Shown one piece after another: positions 54,354-63,467 of a stretch of 64,000 bases of DNA. The notes under the pieces were generated by a model. It worked only from the letters and a program-made list of their open reading frames with translations. It was not told the DNA's origin and searched no databases. Positions within the stretch are counted from its first letter, which is position 1. Each line of letters starts with the position of its first letter. The translations under genes were made by a program, and so were the position numbers. This DNA comes from CAVUEG01 sp963740525. Lineage in GTDB: Bacteria > Actinomycetota > Actinomycetes > Propionibacteriales > Nocardioidaceae. The stretch spans positions 248,001 through 312,000 of the forward strand of contig CAVUEG010000010.1 in assembly GCA_963740525.1 (NCBI GenBank), in the 5' to 3' direction.

Positions 54354-56033
54354 ATGTTCCAGTACCGCCCACTGATGAGTCGTGTCGGCGTGGTCCTCGT
54401 CGCCTCCGTGATCGCCACGTTCTGCCTTGCCGCCGTACCGCCCGCCTACGCCGTGACCAGCCACCGGCCGCTGAACGACACGAGGCCGGTCGGCGCCGGG
54501 GTCGTCACCGTCGACTTCCCGATCGAGTACTTCGGTCTGGTCGCAGACCTGCCCACTCCCGGCAGCCGCCTCCACGAGCACGGTCTGGCGCCCTTCGGCC
54601 AAGCCCGGTTCCGCCTCGACGGGGTCTGGACCACCTGGCGGAGACTGGAGCAGGACGGCGCCCAGGCAGCGGGTCACTTCACCGGTGCGCTGGTCAGCGT
54701 CGACCACGCCGAGGCCTACCAGGTCCGCGGCCTGCCGGCGGGCGCCCGCCACTGGCGAGCAGCGGCGATCAACACCACGGACGGGCCTGCGGTGACCGTG
54801 GGTGAGGCGCGTGCGGACGCGGCAACCGCCTCCCCCACCTGCATGTCGCGTGCCGACTGGGGTGCTGACGAGTCGATCAGCGGCTGGGCGAAGGGTGACA
54901 CTCAGACGTACTTCCCCCTTCAGACCCTGACGGTGCACCACACTGCCGGCTCGAACGACGTCAACCAGAGCTACGCCGCAACGGTGCGCGCGATCTACAG
55001 CTACCACGTGCAGACCAATGGATGGTCTGACATCGGCTACCAGTACCTCGTGGACGGACACGGCGTGGTCTACGAGGGGCGCAACTCCGGGCACACCAGC
55101 AGGTCCTGCCTGTACGACGGCGGGGACGGCTCGGACTTCGCGCACCAGACGAGCACCGGCGACGTCGTGACCGGGGCGCATGCTGCGAACTACAACTCGG
55201 GCAACGCGGGGATCGCGCTGATGGGTTGCTACGAGCCGACGACCGCCTGCTCGGGCAGCACCACTCCCCCTGCTGCCGCGGTGGACGGACTCGAGGGCCT
55301 GCTCACGTCGCTGTCGACGCGCCACGGTCTCGACCCGACCGGCACCGTGCACTACGTGAACCCGGTGAGCGGCGCCACCAAGGACGTCGCCACCATCTCC
55401 GGCCACCGGGACTGGGAGGCGACCGCCTGTCCGGGGAGCAACCTGTACGCCCAGCTGCCTGCGATCCGCAGCAACGTGGCCGCTCGGATGGGAGTGACCA
55501 CCCCGCCTGCGGCGGCGCCGGACGCACCGTCGAGCTTCACCGCCTCCGCCAGCGGTGACGCAGTGTCGCTGTCCTGGGCGGCCCCCGCGAGCGACGGCGG
55601 AGCGGCGGTCACGCGCTACGAGGTGTTCCGTGGGACCACGGCGACCGTGCCCACCACCTCCACCCCGGTGTACAGCGGCAGCGCGACGACCGCGGCGGAC
55701 ACGCCCGCTTCCGGCACCTACTACTACGCCGTACGAGCGTGCAACAGCGTCGGTTGCGGAGCGACCTCGACGGCCGGGCCGGTCACCGTCGTGAAGCCCG
55801 CGGCGATCTCGTCGGCATCGTGCTCGGGAGCGACCTGCACTTTCGCGGGCACGGGGACGCCCACGCTGACGTGGGTGTTCGGGAACGGCGCGGGCTCATC
55901 CGGGTCCCCGGTCAGCGTGACGTACGCGTCGAAGGGCTCCTACACGGTGAGGCTCACCGACGGACGACAGACCCAGGCATCTCGCACGGTCCAGTGCACC
56001 GTCGTGAAGCGACGCCTTCGCTGCACGACCTGA
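54354..56033 (+). CDS. secreted N-acetylmuramoyl-L-alanine amidase with PGRP, FN3 and PKD-like domains
   Basis: Likely cleaves the peptide stem from cell-wall glycan. The 559-residue protein has a signal peptide (about 1-33, VLVASVIATFCLAAVPPAYA), a beta-rich N-terminal region to about 155, a PGRP/amidase-2 domain (about 160-380), an FN3 domain (about 388-480) and a PKD-like C-terminal domain (about 485-559). Zinc ligands are seen in TVHHTAGSND and SGHRDWEATACPG. The start follows AAAGG by 6 bases. It may act in self wall turnover or on other bacteria. Confidence 0.9.
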   Translation: MFQYRPLMSRVGVVLVASVIATFCLAAVPPAYAVTSHRPLNDTRPVGAGVVTVDFPIEYFGLVADLPTPGSRLHEHGLAPFGQARFRLDGVWTTWRRLEQDGAQAAGHFTGALVSVDHAEAYQVRGLPAGARHWRAAAINTTDGPAVTVGEARADAATASPTCMSRADWGADESISGWAKGDTQTYFPLQTLTVHHTAGSNDVNQSYAATVRAIYSYHVQTNGWSDIGYQYLVDGHGVVYEGRNSGHTSRSCLYDGGDGSDFAHQTSTGDVVTGAHAANYNSGNAGIALMGCYEPTTACSGSTTPPAAAVDGLEGLLTSLSTRHGLDPTGTVHYVNPVSGATKDVATISGHRDWEATACPGSNLYAQLPAIRSNVAARMGVTTPPAAAPDAPSSFTASASGDAVSLSWAAPASDGGAAVTRYEVFRGTTATVPTTSTPVYSGSATTAADTPASGTYYYAVRACNSVGCGATSTAGPVTVVKPAAISSASCSGATCTFAGTGTPTLTWVFGNGAGSSGSPVSVTYASKGSYTVRLTDGRQTQASRTVQCTVVKRRLRCTT

Positions 56034-56112
56034 GGCACCGACCAGCTGTTCCGGTCCTGCCGTGCCTCGTGGGCGCTGGGCAACGTCGGTGCCGCGTGGC
56101 ACCATCGCGAAC

Positions 56113-56562
56113 GTGACCAGCACCAATGCGACTACCCAGCACCTCAGCGACCTCGCTCGGCTCCGCCGCGTCCGGGACCGGATCGACCGGGAGTACGCAC
56201 AGCCGCTGGACGTCGAGGCACTCGCCCGAGGCGTCCACATGTCGGCCGGTCACTTCAGCCGCGAGTTCCGGCTCGCGTACGGCGAGGCGCCGTACGCCTA
56301 CCTCATGACGCGGCGCATCGAGCGCGCCATGGCGTTGTTGCGACGGGGCGACCTCGGCGTCACAGAGGTCTGCTTCGCGGTCGGCTGCTCGTCGCTGGGG
56401 ACCTTCAGCACCCGCTTCAGCGAGCTCGTCGGAGTGCCGCCGAGTGTGTACCGCCGTGAGGCGCTGCGAGCGACGGAGGGCATGCCGTCCTGCGTCGCCA
56501 AGCAGGTGACCCGACCCATCAGGAGGCGGGAATCGCCCACCCTCGAGCCGCGTCCAGCCTGA
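56113..56562 (+). CDS. AraC-family transcriptional regulator (DNA-binding domain only)
   Basis: A 149-residue protein consisting of little more than the two helix-turn-helix motifs: PLDVEALARGVHMSAGHFSREFRLAYGEAPYAY and LGVTEVCFAVGCSSLGTFSTRFSELVGVPPSVYRRE-type sequence. It lacks a separate ligand domain. The start is the GTG at 56113 with a poor Shine-Dalgarno. It is 4 bp before the UvrA-like gene and probably controls it. Confidence 0.85.
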   Translation: MTSTNATTQHLSDLARLRRVRDRIDREYAQPLDVEALARGVHMSAGHFSREFRLAYGEAPYAYLMTRRIERAMALLRRGDLGVTEVCFAVGCSSLGTFSTRFSELVGVPPSVYRREALRATEGMPSCVAKQVTRPIRRRESPTLEPRPA

Positions 56563-56566
56563 GGCC

Positions 56567-58951
56567 ATGAGCAAGACCACTCGGAGGGAGGACGCCGCGA
56601 TGCACGTCGCCGACCACCATGACCTGATCCGCGTAACCGGCGCGCGCGTGAACAACCTCAAGGACATCCATCTCGAGATCCCCAAGCGCCGGCTGACGGT
56701 GTTCACCGGTGTCTCCGGCTCGGGGAAGAGCTCACTCGTGTTCGGCACGATCGCCGCGGAGTCGCAGCGCCTCATCAACGAGACCTACAGCTCCTTCGTC
56801 CAAGGCTTCATGCCGACGCTGCCGCGCCCCGACGTCGACGTACTCGAAGGCCTCACGACCGCGATCATCGTCAGCCAGGAGCGCATGGGCGGCGATGCCC
56901 GCTCCACCGTCGGCACGGCCACGGACGCCAACGCGCTGCTGCGCATCCTCTTCAGCCGGCGCGGGACGCCACACGTCGGTCCCCCTCAGGCGTTCTCCTT
57001 CAACGTCGCCTCCATCTCCGGGGCCGGCGCCGTCACCCTCGAGCGCGGTGGCCGTACGACGAAGGAGCGGCGCAGCTTCAGCATCCTCGGCGGCATGTGC
57101 CAGCGCTGCGAGGGACGCGGCTCGGTGAACGACATCGACCTCACCCAGCTGTACGACGACGGCTTGTCGCTCAACGAGGGTGCGCTCACGATCCCCGGCT
57201 ACAGCATGGACGGCTGGTACGGCCGGATCTTCACCGGCTGCGGGTTCTTCGACCCGGACAAGCCGATCCGGAAGTACACCAAGCGAGAGCTCGACGACCT
57301 GCTCCACAAGGAGCCGACCAAGATCAAGGTCGACGGCATCAACCTGACCTACGAGGGGCTGATCCCGAGACTCCAGAAGTCGATGCTGTCGAAGGACATC
57401 GACTCGCTGCAGCCGCACATCCGCGCCTTCGTCGAGCGAGCGGTCACGTTCACCACCTGCCCCGACTGCGCGGGCACCCGGCTCAGCACCGAGGCGCGCT
57501 CGTCCAAGATCAAGGGGACCAACATCGCGGACGCGTGCGCGATGCAGATCAGCGACCTCGCCGGATGGGTGAGCGAGCTCGACGAGCCCTCGGTCGCACC
57601 GCTGCTCGCGACCCTTCAGCACACGCTCGACTCGTTCGTGGAGATCGGCCTCGGGTACCTCTCGCTGGACCGCCCGTCCGGCACCCTCTCGGGTGGCGAG
57701 GCCCAGCGGACCAAGATGATCCGTCACCTCGGGTCGTCTCTGACCGACGTGACCTACGTCTTCGACGAGCCGACGATCGGTCTGCATCCGCACGACATCG
57801 AGCGCATGAACAACCTCCTTCTCCAGCTGAGGGACAAGGGCAACACGGTCCTGGTCGTGGAGCACAAGCCAGAGGCGATCGCGATCGCGGACCACGTCGT
57901 CGACCTCGGTCCGAAGGCCGGGACCGAGGGTGGCCAGGTGATGTTCGAGGGCACGGTCGAGGGGCTCCGGACCAGTGGCACCATCACCGGCCGCCACCTT
58001 GATGACCGGGCCGCGCTGAAGACGTCCGTCCGGACTCCGTCGGGAGCGCTGGAGGTCCGGGGCGCTGACACCCACAACCTTCGGCAGGTCGACGTCGACC
58101 TGCCGCTCGGGGTCCTCACCGTCATCACCGGTGTGGCCGGGTCGGGCAAGAGCTCGCTGGTCCACGGCTCGGTGTCCGGACGTGACGGAGTGGTGACCGT
58201 GGACCAGGGCGCCATCCGAGGCTCCCGACGGAGCAACCCGGCGACGTACACCGGGCTGCTCGACCCGATCCGCAAGGCGTTCGCCAAGGTCAACGGCGTG
58301 AAGCCCGCCCTGTTCAGTGCGAACTCCGACGGTGCCTGCCCGCACTGCAACGGCGCCGGCGTGATCTACACGGACCTGGGCATGATGGCCGGTGTCGCGG
58401 TGACGTGCGAGGTGTGCGACGGCCGGCGGTTCCTGGCCGAGGTCCTGGACTACACCTTCGCCGGGAAGGACATCAGCGAGGTGCTCGCGATGCCCGTGGC
58501 CGAGGCGACGGAGTTCTTCGGCGACGGGGAGTCGAAGCTCCCTGCCGCGCACAAGATCCTGCAACGGCTGGAGGACGTCGGTCTCGGCTACCTCCACCTC
58601 GGCCAGCCGCTGAGCACGCTGTCCGGTGGTGAGCGGCAGCGGATCAAGCTCGCCACCCACCTGGGCGAGAAGGGTGGCCTCTACGTCCTCGACGAGCCAA
58701 CCACGGGGCTGCACCTTGCCGACGTCGAACGGCTGCTCGCTCTTCTCGACCGCCTCGTCGACTCCGGCAAGTCGGTCGTGGTGATCGAGCACCACCAGGC
58801 CGTCATGGCCCACGCCGACTGGATCATCGACCTCGGGCCCGGCGCCGGACATGACGGCGGCCGGGTCGTCTTCGAGGGGACGCCCGCCGACCTGGTCGCC
58901 GGTCGCTCCACGCTCACCGGCGAGCACCTGGCGGACTACGTCAGTGCCTGA
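56567..58951 (+). CDS. UvrA-like ABC-ATPase (drug-resistance/class III UvrA type)
   Basis: A 794-residue twin ABC ATPase, shorter than repair UvrA (about 950), so it probably lacks part of the UvrB-interaction/insertion region. It has Walker A GVSGSGKSSL (about 48) and GVAGSGKSSL (about 521), signatures LSGGEAQRTKMIRHL and LSGGERQRIKLATHL, and zinc Cys in CQRCEGRG, CPDCAGTR and CPHCNGAG. Relatives such as DrrC give resistance to DNA-binding drugs. The start MSKTTRRED at 56567 matches relatives. An ATG at 56600 has a stronger site (GGAGGGAGGA). Confidence 0.88.
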   Translation: MSKTTRREDAAMHVADHHDLIRVTGARVNNLKDIHLEIPKRRLTVFTGVSGSGKSSLVFGTIAAESQRLINETYSSFVQGFMPTLPRPDVDVLEGLTTAIIVSQERMGGDARSTVGTATDANALLRILFSRRGTPHVGPPQAFSFNVASISGAGAVTLERGGRTTKERRSFSILGGMCQRCEGRGSVNDIDLTQLYDDGLSLNEGALTIPGYSMDGWYGRIFTGCGFFDPDKPIRKYTKRELDDLLHKEPTKIKVDGINLTYEGLIPRLQKSMLSKDIDSLQPHIRAFVERAVTFTTCPDCAGTRLSTEARSSKIKGTNIADACAMQISDLAGWVSELDEPSVAPLLATLQHTLDSFVEIGLGYLSLDRPSGTLSGGEAQRTKMIRHLGSSLTDVTYVFDEPTIGLHPHDIERMNNLLLQLRDKGNTVLVVEHKPEAIAIADHVVDLGPKAGTEGGQVMFEGTVEGLRTSGTITGRHLDDRAALKTSVRTPSGALEVRGADTHNLRQVDVDLPLGVLTVITGVAGSGKSSLVHGSVSGRDGVVTVDQGAIRGSRRSNPATYTGLLDPIRKAFAKVNGVKPALFSANSDGACPHCNGAGVIYTDLGMMAGVAVTCEVCDGRRFLAEVLDYTFAGKDISEVLAMPVAEATEFFGDGESKLPAAHKILQRLEDVGLGYLHLGQPLSTLSGGERQRIKLATHLGEKGGLYVLDEPTTGLHLADVERLLALLDRLVDSGKSVVVIEHHQAVMAHADWIIDLGPGAGHDGGRVVFEGTPADLVAGRSTLTGEHLADYVSA

Positions 58952-59014
58952 GCGGGGCCAGGTCGGTCAGGAATCGAGAAGCCCGGCCAGCGGACCGCCA
59001 CTAGCCTGACCGGC

Positions 59015-59425
59015 ATGGACATCAGCATTCACGCGAGCTTCCTCCCGCACAGTGACCCGGACCTCTCGTTGGCGTTCTACCGCGACACGCTGGGCTTCGA
59101 GGTGCGCAACGACGTCGGGTACGCCGGCATGCGCTGGGTCACGGTGGGTCCGGCCAACCAGCCCGACACATCCATCGTCCTGTTCCCGCCGGGCGCCACG
59201 CCAGGGGTCACCGATGATGAGAAGCGCACCATCTCGGAGATGATGGCCAAGGGGAGCTTCGGCACGCTCCTCCTGGCCACCCACGACCTCGACGGCACCT
59301 TCGAGCAGGTGCAGGCCACCGGCGCCGAGATCGTGCAGGAGCCGATCGAGCAGCCGTACGGCGTCCGCGACTACGCGCTCCGCGATCCCGCCGGCAACCT
59401 GATCCGGATCCAGGAGCTGCGCTAG
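59015..59425 (+). CDS. VOC-family protein
   Basis: A 136-residue glyoxalase/bleomycin-resistance-fold protein. It begins MDISIHASFLPHSDPDLSLAFY with DTLGFEVRNDVGYAGMRWV and ends YGVRDYALRDPAGNLIRIQEL. AraC, UvrA-like and VOC genes often travel together in actinobacteria, which points to a shared toxicant-resistance role. Its stop codon overlaps that of the convergent TetR gene (59422-59425). Confidence 0.87.
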   Translation: MDISIHASFLPHSDPDLSLAFYRDTLGFEVRNDVGYAGMRWVTVGPANQPDTSIVLFPPGATPGVTDDEKRTISEMMAKGSFGTLLLATHDLDGTFEQVQATGAEIVQEPIEQPYGVRDYALRDPAGNLIRIQELR

Positions 59426-60060
59426 CGAAGCAGCGCCCGTGCCTCGTCGCTCAGGGCGAGGCGGGCCAGTCCGTCGATGACCAGCTCCCCCGCCTCGGGC
59501 GGGAGGAACCCGTCGAGGACAAGCGACGAGAACCCGTGCACCATCGTCCAGGCCACGAGGTCGAGCACCTCGCGAGCGCCCGGGCGAAGCATGCCCCGCG
59601 CCTCGAGGTCGTCCAGGGCTCGGCAGAGCACCTGGTAGGAGACCTGGTCGGGCTGCACCCCCGACGTCCCCGCCTCGCCGACTGCATGGTCCAGCGCGCA
59701 GGCCGGGCCGAACACATGGCGGAACAGGTGCGGCTCGTCGACCGCGAACCTCACGTAGGACTCGCCGGCCGCGCGGAAACGCGCCAGCGCAGCGGTGTCG
59801 TCGTCGCCCTGCACCGCCTCCGTCGCGGCCAGCATCCGTTGGTCCAGCTCGGCCAGACCGAGGCCCGCGACCGCCCCCATCAGGGCCGTCTTGTCGGGGA
59901 AGTGCGAGTACGCCGCGCTCGGCGAGACGCCGACCGCCTGGGCGACCTGACGCAGCGAGACCGCCTCGGTCCCCCGCCGACGGACCTGGTCGAGTGCCTC
60001 GACGGTGAGGGCCTGCTCGAGGTCCCCGTGGTGGTATCTGCTGACCGGCTCGCTGCTCAC
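59422..60060 (-). CDS. TetR-family repressor
   Basis: A 212-residue regulator. The N-terminal HTH is YHHGDLEQALTVEALDQVRRRGTEAVSLRQVAQAVGVSPSAAYSHF-type sequence. The C-terminal domain (VRFAVDEPHLFRHVFGP) is of the TetR C-terminal 33-like kind. It is divergent from an MMPL transporter, with 57 bp between the start codons. That space contains two similar palindromes, so it most likely represses the transporter. Confidence 0.9.
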   Translation of the reverse strand: MSSEPVSRYHHGDLEQALTVEALDQVRRRGTEAVSLRQVAQAVGVSPSAAYSHFPDKTALMGAVAGLGLAELDQRMLAATEAVQGDDDTAALARFRAAGESYVRFAVDEPHLFRHVFGPACALDHAVGEAGTSGVQPDQVSYQVLCRALDDLEARGMLRPGAREVLDLVAWTMVHGFSSLVLDGFLPPEAGELVIDGLARLALSDEARALLR

Positions 60061-60081
60061 CCGACCACCCTAGCCCACATC

Positions 60082-60131
60082 TTGACAATGTTCAGATAGT
60101 GTCGGAGGATTCCGCATATGAACACTGTTCA
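60082..60131. promoter_or_regulatory. twin operator between tetR and the MMPL gene
   Basis: A perfect palindrome TGAACA-C-TGTTCA (60119-60131) covers the MMPL start codon. A related, imperfect copy TTGACA-A-TGTTCA (60082-60094) lies 37 bp upstream, each followed by GAT. The spacing is about 3.5 helical turns. These are the best candidates for TetR binding sites. A site over the start codon would block initiation directly. Confidence 0.6.
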
Positions 60132-62364
60132 GATCGATCCTGACGTTCCGCCCCACGCCGACGAGGGTGCCGACGGCCCCGGCAGCGGCGGACTCTGGGG
60201 TCGGGTGGGCCAACTCCTCGTGCGCCGCAGCCGCCTGGTCCTCGTGCTCTTCGGCACCGGCGTGGTCCTGGCGGCGGTGCTCGGGAGCCAGGTCTTCGGC
60301 GCGCTCCAGGCGGCTGGGTACGACGACCCGACCAGCGAGTCGGCCCATGCCATGTCCGCCGTACGACAGGAGTTCGGGGTCGAGGACCCGGCCGTCATCC
60401 TCGCGGTCGAGACACCGGCCGGCGTCGACGAGACCGCCTCTGTCGCCCAGGCCTCCCAGCTCGTCGAGAAGCTCTCCCGGCTGCCCGGCGTCACCGACGT
60501 GGTGTCCTATTGGACCTCGGGGAAGCCGGACTACCTGCGCGGCTCCGACGGTCGGACCGGCCAGGTGCTGCTCTTCGCCCAGGGCGCCGGCGACACCCAG
60601 CAGACGGACCTGGTCCGCGCGGTGAACGCGAAGTACGGCGGCGACCGGTCCGGGCTGGTCGTCCACACCGGCGGCTTCGCCGGCTTCAGTGACGCGATCA
60701 CCGACAACATCACCACCGACCTCGCGTCGGCCGAGTCGATCTCGATCCCGATCACCTTGGTGCTGCTCATCCTCGTCTTCGGCGGGGTCGTGGCCGCAGG
60801 CCTGCCCTTCGTGGTCGCGGCCGGCGCCATCCTGGGCAGCTTCCTTGCCGTCTGGCTGGTCACCCTCACCACCGACGTCTCCATCTTCTCGCTCAACCTG
60901 ATCACCGGCCTCGGCCTCGGCCTCGGCATCGACTACGCCCTGCTGATCGTGAACCGCTTCCGCGAGGAGCTGCAGGTCGGTCGGACCACCGAGCAGGCGG
61001 TCGTCCGCACCGTCGAGACGGCCGGTCGCACCGTCGCCGTCTCCGGGGCGACCGTGGCCGTGGTCCTGGGTGCTCTGCTGTTCTTCCCGCAGTACTTCCT
61101 CCGGTCCTTCGGGTACGCCGGCATCGCGGTGACCCTGCTTGCTGTCCTCAGCGCCACGACCGCGCTGCCCGCGCTCCTCGCCGTGCTCGGCCCCAGAGTG
61201 GACAAGCTCAAGGTCCACCGCGGAAGCCTCGCACCGAGCGACGTCGGCTTGTGGTCGCGTGTCGCGCGCTTCGTCATGCGCAGGCCCTGGCCCGTGCTGC
61301 TGGTGGTGGGCGGCCTGTTGGCCCTGCTCGCCTCCCCCGCCCTCTCGGCGACCTTCAGTCAGGTCGACTCCCGGGTGCTGCCTGCCGACGACCCGGCCGC
61401 TGTAGCGGCCCGGGTGCTCGGTGAGCGGTTCCCCGGACAGGAGGGGACCCCGATCCAGATCGTCGTGCCCGGCGCCGCCTCGGACACGGGCGCGGTCAGG
61501 TCGTATGCCGAGCGGCTCTCGGAGCTGCCCAACGTCACGCGCGTGAGCACTCCCCAGGACATCGTCGCCAACGGTGCCGTCGTGGCACCGAACCCGCAGC
61601 CGGACACCTACACCTCGGGGCAGGACGTCCGGATCGCCGTGGTCAACGACATCGAGCAACGCAGCACCGACGGTCAGTCGCTGGTGGGGCTGGTGCGCGC
61701 CGTACCGGCGCCCAGCCCGGGCAGGCTCGTCGGCGGCGTCGCCGCGGAGTACGCCGACTCACAGTCCGCAATCGGCCACCGTGGAGTCTGGGCGCTGCTC
61801 TGGGTAGCGCTGGCCACGCTGGTCGTGCTCTTCCTCTACACCGGAAGCCTGCTGCTTCCCGTGAAGGCCGTCGCCCTCAACGTGCTCAGCCTGAGCGCCA
61901 CCCTCGGCGTCCTGGTCTGGGTGTTCCAGGATGGTCACCTGATGTGGCTGGTCGGCGACTTCACCGTCACCCACACAGTGGACACGTCGATGGCGGTGCT
62001 CGTCGCGGTGACCGCGTTCGCCCTGTCGATGGACTACGAGGTCTTCCTGCTGTCCCGGATCAAGGAGGAGCACGACGCCGGGCGCGGGACCACCGACGCG
62101 GTCGCGTTCGGACTGCAGCGGTCCGGGCGGATCATCACCGCGGCGGCCGTGATCCTGGCCGTCGTGTTCGCGGCCTTCGTGACCAGCGGGGTGACCAACA
62201 TCAAGCAGCTCGGGCTCGGAGTGTCGTTCGCGATCCTGCTCGACGCGACCGTCGTCCGTGGCCTTGCCGTCCCGGCCTTCATGCGCCTCGCCGGCCGCTG
62301 GAACTGGTGGGCCCCCCGGCCGCTCGCGGCCCTCCACCGCAAGATCGGACTCAGCGACGGCTAG
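60118..62364 (+). CDS. MMPL-family RND transporter
   Basis: A 748-residue inner-membrane transporter that would export a lipid, drug or other hydrophobic compound. It has two halves, each with one helix, a large extracytoplasmic loop, then five helices. The conserved segments are GLGLGIDYALLIVNRFREE and FALSMDYEVFLLSRIKEE, both with the Asp-Tyr pair of the proton path. It is close in size to Streptomyces ActII-3-like MMPL proteins. It has GGAGG before the ATG. The TetR regulator next to it suggests inducible efflux. Confidence 0.92.
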   Translation: MNTVQIDPDVPPHADEGADGPGSGGLWGRVGQLLVRRSRLVLVLFGTGVVLAAVLGSQVFGALQAAGYDDPTSESAHAMSAVRQEFGVEDPAVILAVETPAGVDETASVAQASQLVEKLSRLPGVTDVVSYWTSGKPDYLRGSDGRTGQVLLFAQGAGDTQQTDLVRAVNAKYGGDRSGLVVHTGGFAGFSDAITDNITTDLASAESISIPITLVLLILVFGGVVAAGLPFVVAAGAILGSFLAVWLVTLTTDVSIFSLNLITGLGLGLGIDYALLIVNRFREELQVGRTTEQAVVRTVETAGRTVAVSGATVAVVLGALLFFPQYFLRSFGYAGIAVTLLAVLSATTALPALLAVLGPRVDKLKVHRGSLAPSDVGLWSRVARFVMRRPWPVLLVVGGLLALLASPALSATFSQVDSRVLPADDPAAVAARVLGERFPGQEGTPIQIVVPGAASDTGAVRSYAERLSELPNVTRVSTPQDIVANGAVVAPNPQPDTYTSGQDVRIAVVNDIEQRSTDGQSLVGLVRAVPAPSPGRLVGGVAAEYADSQSAIGHRGVWALLWVALATLVVLFLYTGSLLLPVKAVALNVLSLSATLGVLVWVFQDGHLMWLVGDFTVTHTVDTSMAVLVAVTAFALSMDYEVFLLSRIKEEHDAGRGTTDAVAFGLQRSGRIITAAAVILAVVFAAFVTSGVTNIKQLGLGVSFAILLDATVVRGLAVPAFMRLAGRWNWWAPRPLAALHRKIGLSDG

Positions 62365-62530
62365 ACGCCCCTCGCCTCCCCGTCCCGAATGCGGCCTTTG
62401 CCCGAGGCATCTCTGGTCCCGCGGCCAACCTTTGCCGAAACAATCGCTGCGCCGGACTGAGTCGTGCATACAGTTTGCGCGGGCACCGGGAGTCGGGGGA
62501 CGACTCCGGTGAGGGGGAGGATTCACGATC

Positions 62531-62707
62531 ATGCGCTATCCGAGAAGGCTGCGGCGCCTCGCCGCGCGGTCCAAGACTGCCAACATGCCGCGGCTCGTCG
62601 TACGCTCCGTCTTCGTCGTCTTGATGGTGAGCATCTTCGCGTGGACGATGACCCAGGCCGACGCCGGGCCCAGGGCCGACGGATCGGGCCACCACCGGCT
62701 CCGCTGA
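62531..62707 (+). CDS. 58-residue single-pass membrane protein
   Basis: An Arg-rich N-terminus (MRYPRRLRRLAARSKTANMP) precedes one hydrophobic helix (LVVRSVFVVLMVSIFAWTM) and a short tail. GGGGGAGG lies 10 bases before the ATG. No family is recognised. The 166 bp before it (62365-62530) has no other gene. The protein could be a signal-anchored peptide or a short secreted protein. Confidence 0.5.
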   Translation: MRYPRRLRRLAARSKTANMPRLVVRSVFVVLMVSIFAWTMTQADAGPRADGSGHHRLR

Positions 62708-62809
62708 ACCGCTACGCCCGACTGCACAGCCGACGCAGGGATTGAACTGCGTCCCTTCTGGGCACTGCAGTCCCATGCCGGTCGGCCGACCGCGCACGGG
62801 AGGAGTGTC

Positions 62810-62962
62810 ATGACGGTTCTTGATGTGGCATACCGCCGGCTGGCTGCGTCGGAGACCGACGCCCACGTGCACGACTGGCGGATCGCGCAGGTCGAGTTCG
62901 ACGACTTCGGTCAGGTCCGCGAGCTGCACTGCACCGAGTGCTCCGCGGTCTGGTTCGCCTGA
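62810..62962 (+). CDS. 50-residue protein with a C-terminal CxxC
   Basis: MTVLDVAYRRLAASETDAHV is followed by DWRIAQVEFDDFGQVRELHC and ends TECSAVWFA. AGGAG lies 5 bases before the ATG. The single CTEC motif plus two nearby His could bind zinc. The function is unknown. It is not obviously co-transcribed with its neighbours. Confidence 0.55.
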   Translation: MTVLDVAYRRLAASETDAHVHDWRIAQVEFDDFGQVRELHCTECSAVWFA

Positions 62963-63061
62963 CGTAGCCCCGCTGGCAGCGGCCGTTGCGACCCGGGGAT
63001 CGGCCTGACCTTCGGCAATGTGATCACCCCGCGCGCACCCACCCCATAGGCTGGAGGGCAA

Positions 63062-63463
63062 ATGGTCCTCATTCCCCCACCTCCAGCCCGTCCGTTGCCG
63101 GAGAGCCACGAGCCATCGACGTGGTTCCGGGCCCAGTACGTCGAGGTGTGGCGCCGGTTCTCGGGCGGTTCGCTCCCCCGGTGCAAGCACGCCGAGGCGC
63201 TCCGCTACAACGTGGCCGCCTGGCAGCCAGACCTCGCGGCCTGCGCCGACGAGTGCTTCGCCAGCCGCCGCAACGACGGCAACCGCGCCCACAAGACCTG
63301 TGACCGCTGCGGCACGGGTCGCGACGCCTCCGTGTGGACCCTGTACGACAACACCCCCGGCGTGCAGCTTCTCTTCCGGGCAGCGCTCTGCGCCAAGTGC
63401 GGTGACCGCGAGCTGAGCAACGGTGTCCCACGTCCGCCCGGTGAGGAGTCCCCGGACCCCTAG
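63062..63463 (+). CDS. hypothetical Cys-rich protein
   Basis: A 133-residue protein with paired Cys: RCKHAE, CADEC, CDRCGTG and CAKCGD. The last two CxxC pairs could form a zinc ribbon. It has no signal peptide or helix. No family is recognised. It ends 4 bp from the convergent gene at the window edge. Confidence 0.6.
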   Translation: MVLIPPPPARPLPESHEPSTWFRAQYVEVWRRFSGGSLPRCKHAEALRYNVAAWQPDLAACADECFASRRNDGNRAHKTCDRCGTGRDASVWTLYDNTPGVQLLFRAALCAKCGDRELSNGVPRPPGEESPDP

Positions 63464-63467
63464 CGGG

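Noticed and set aside
56567..58951. Repair protein UvrA of the nucleotide-excision pathway
   Set aside because: It is too short (794 residues), its neighbours are AraC and VOC genes, and its start matches the drug-resistance class.
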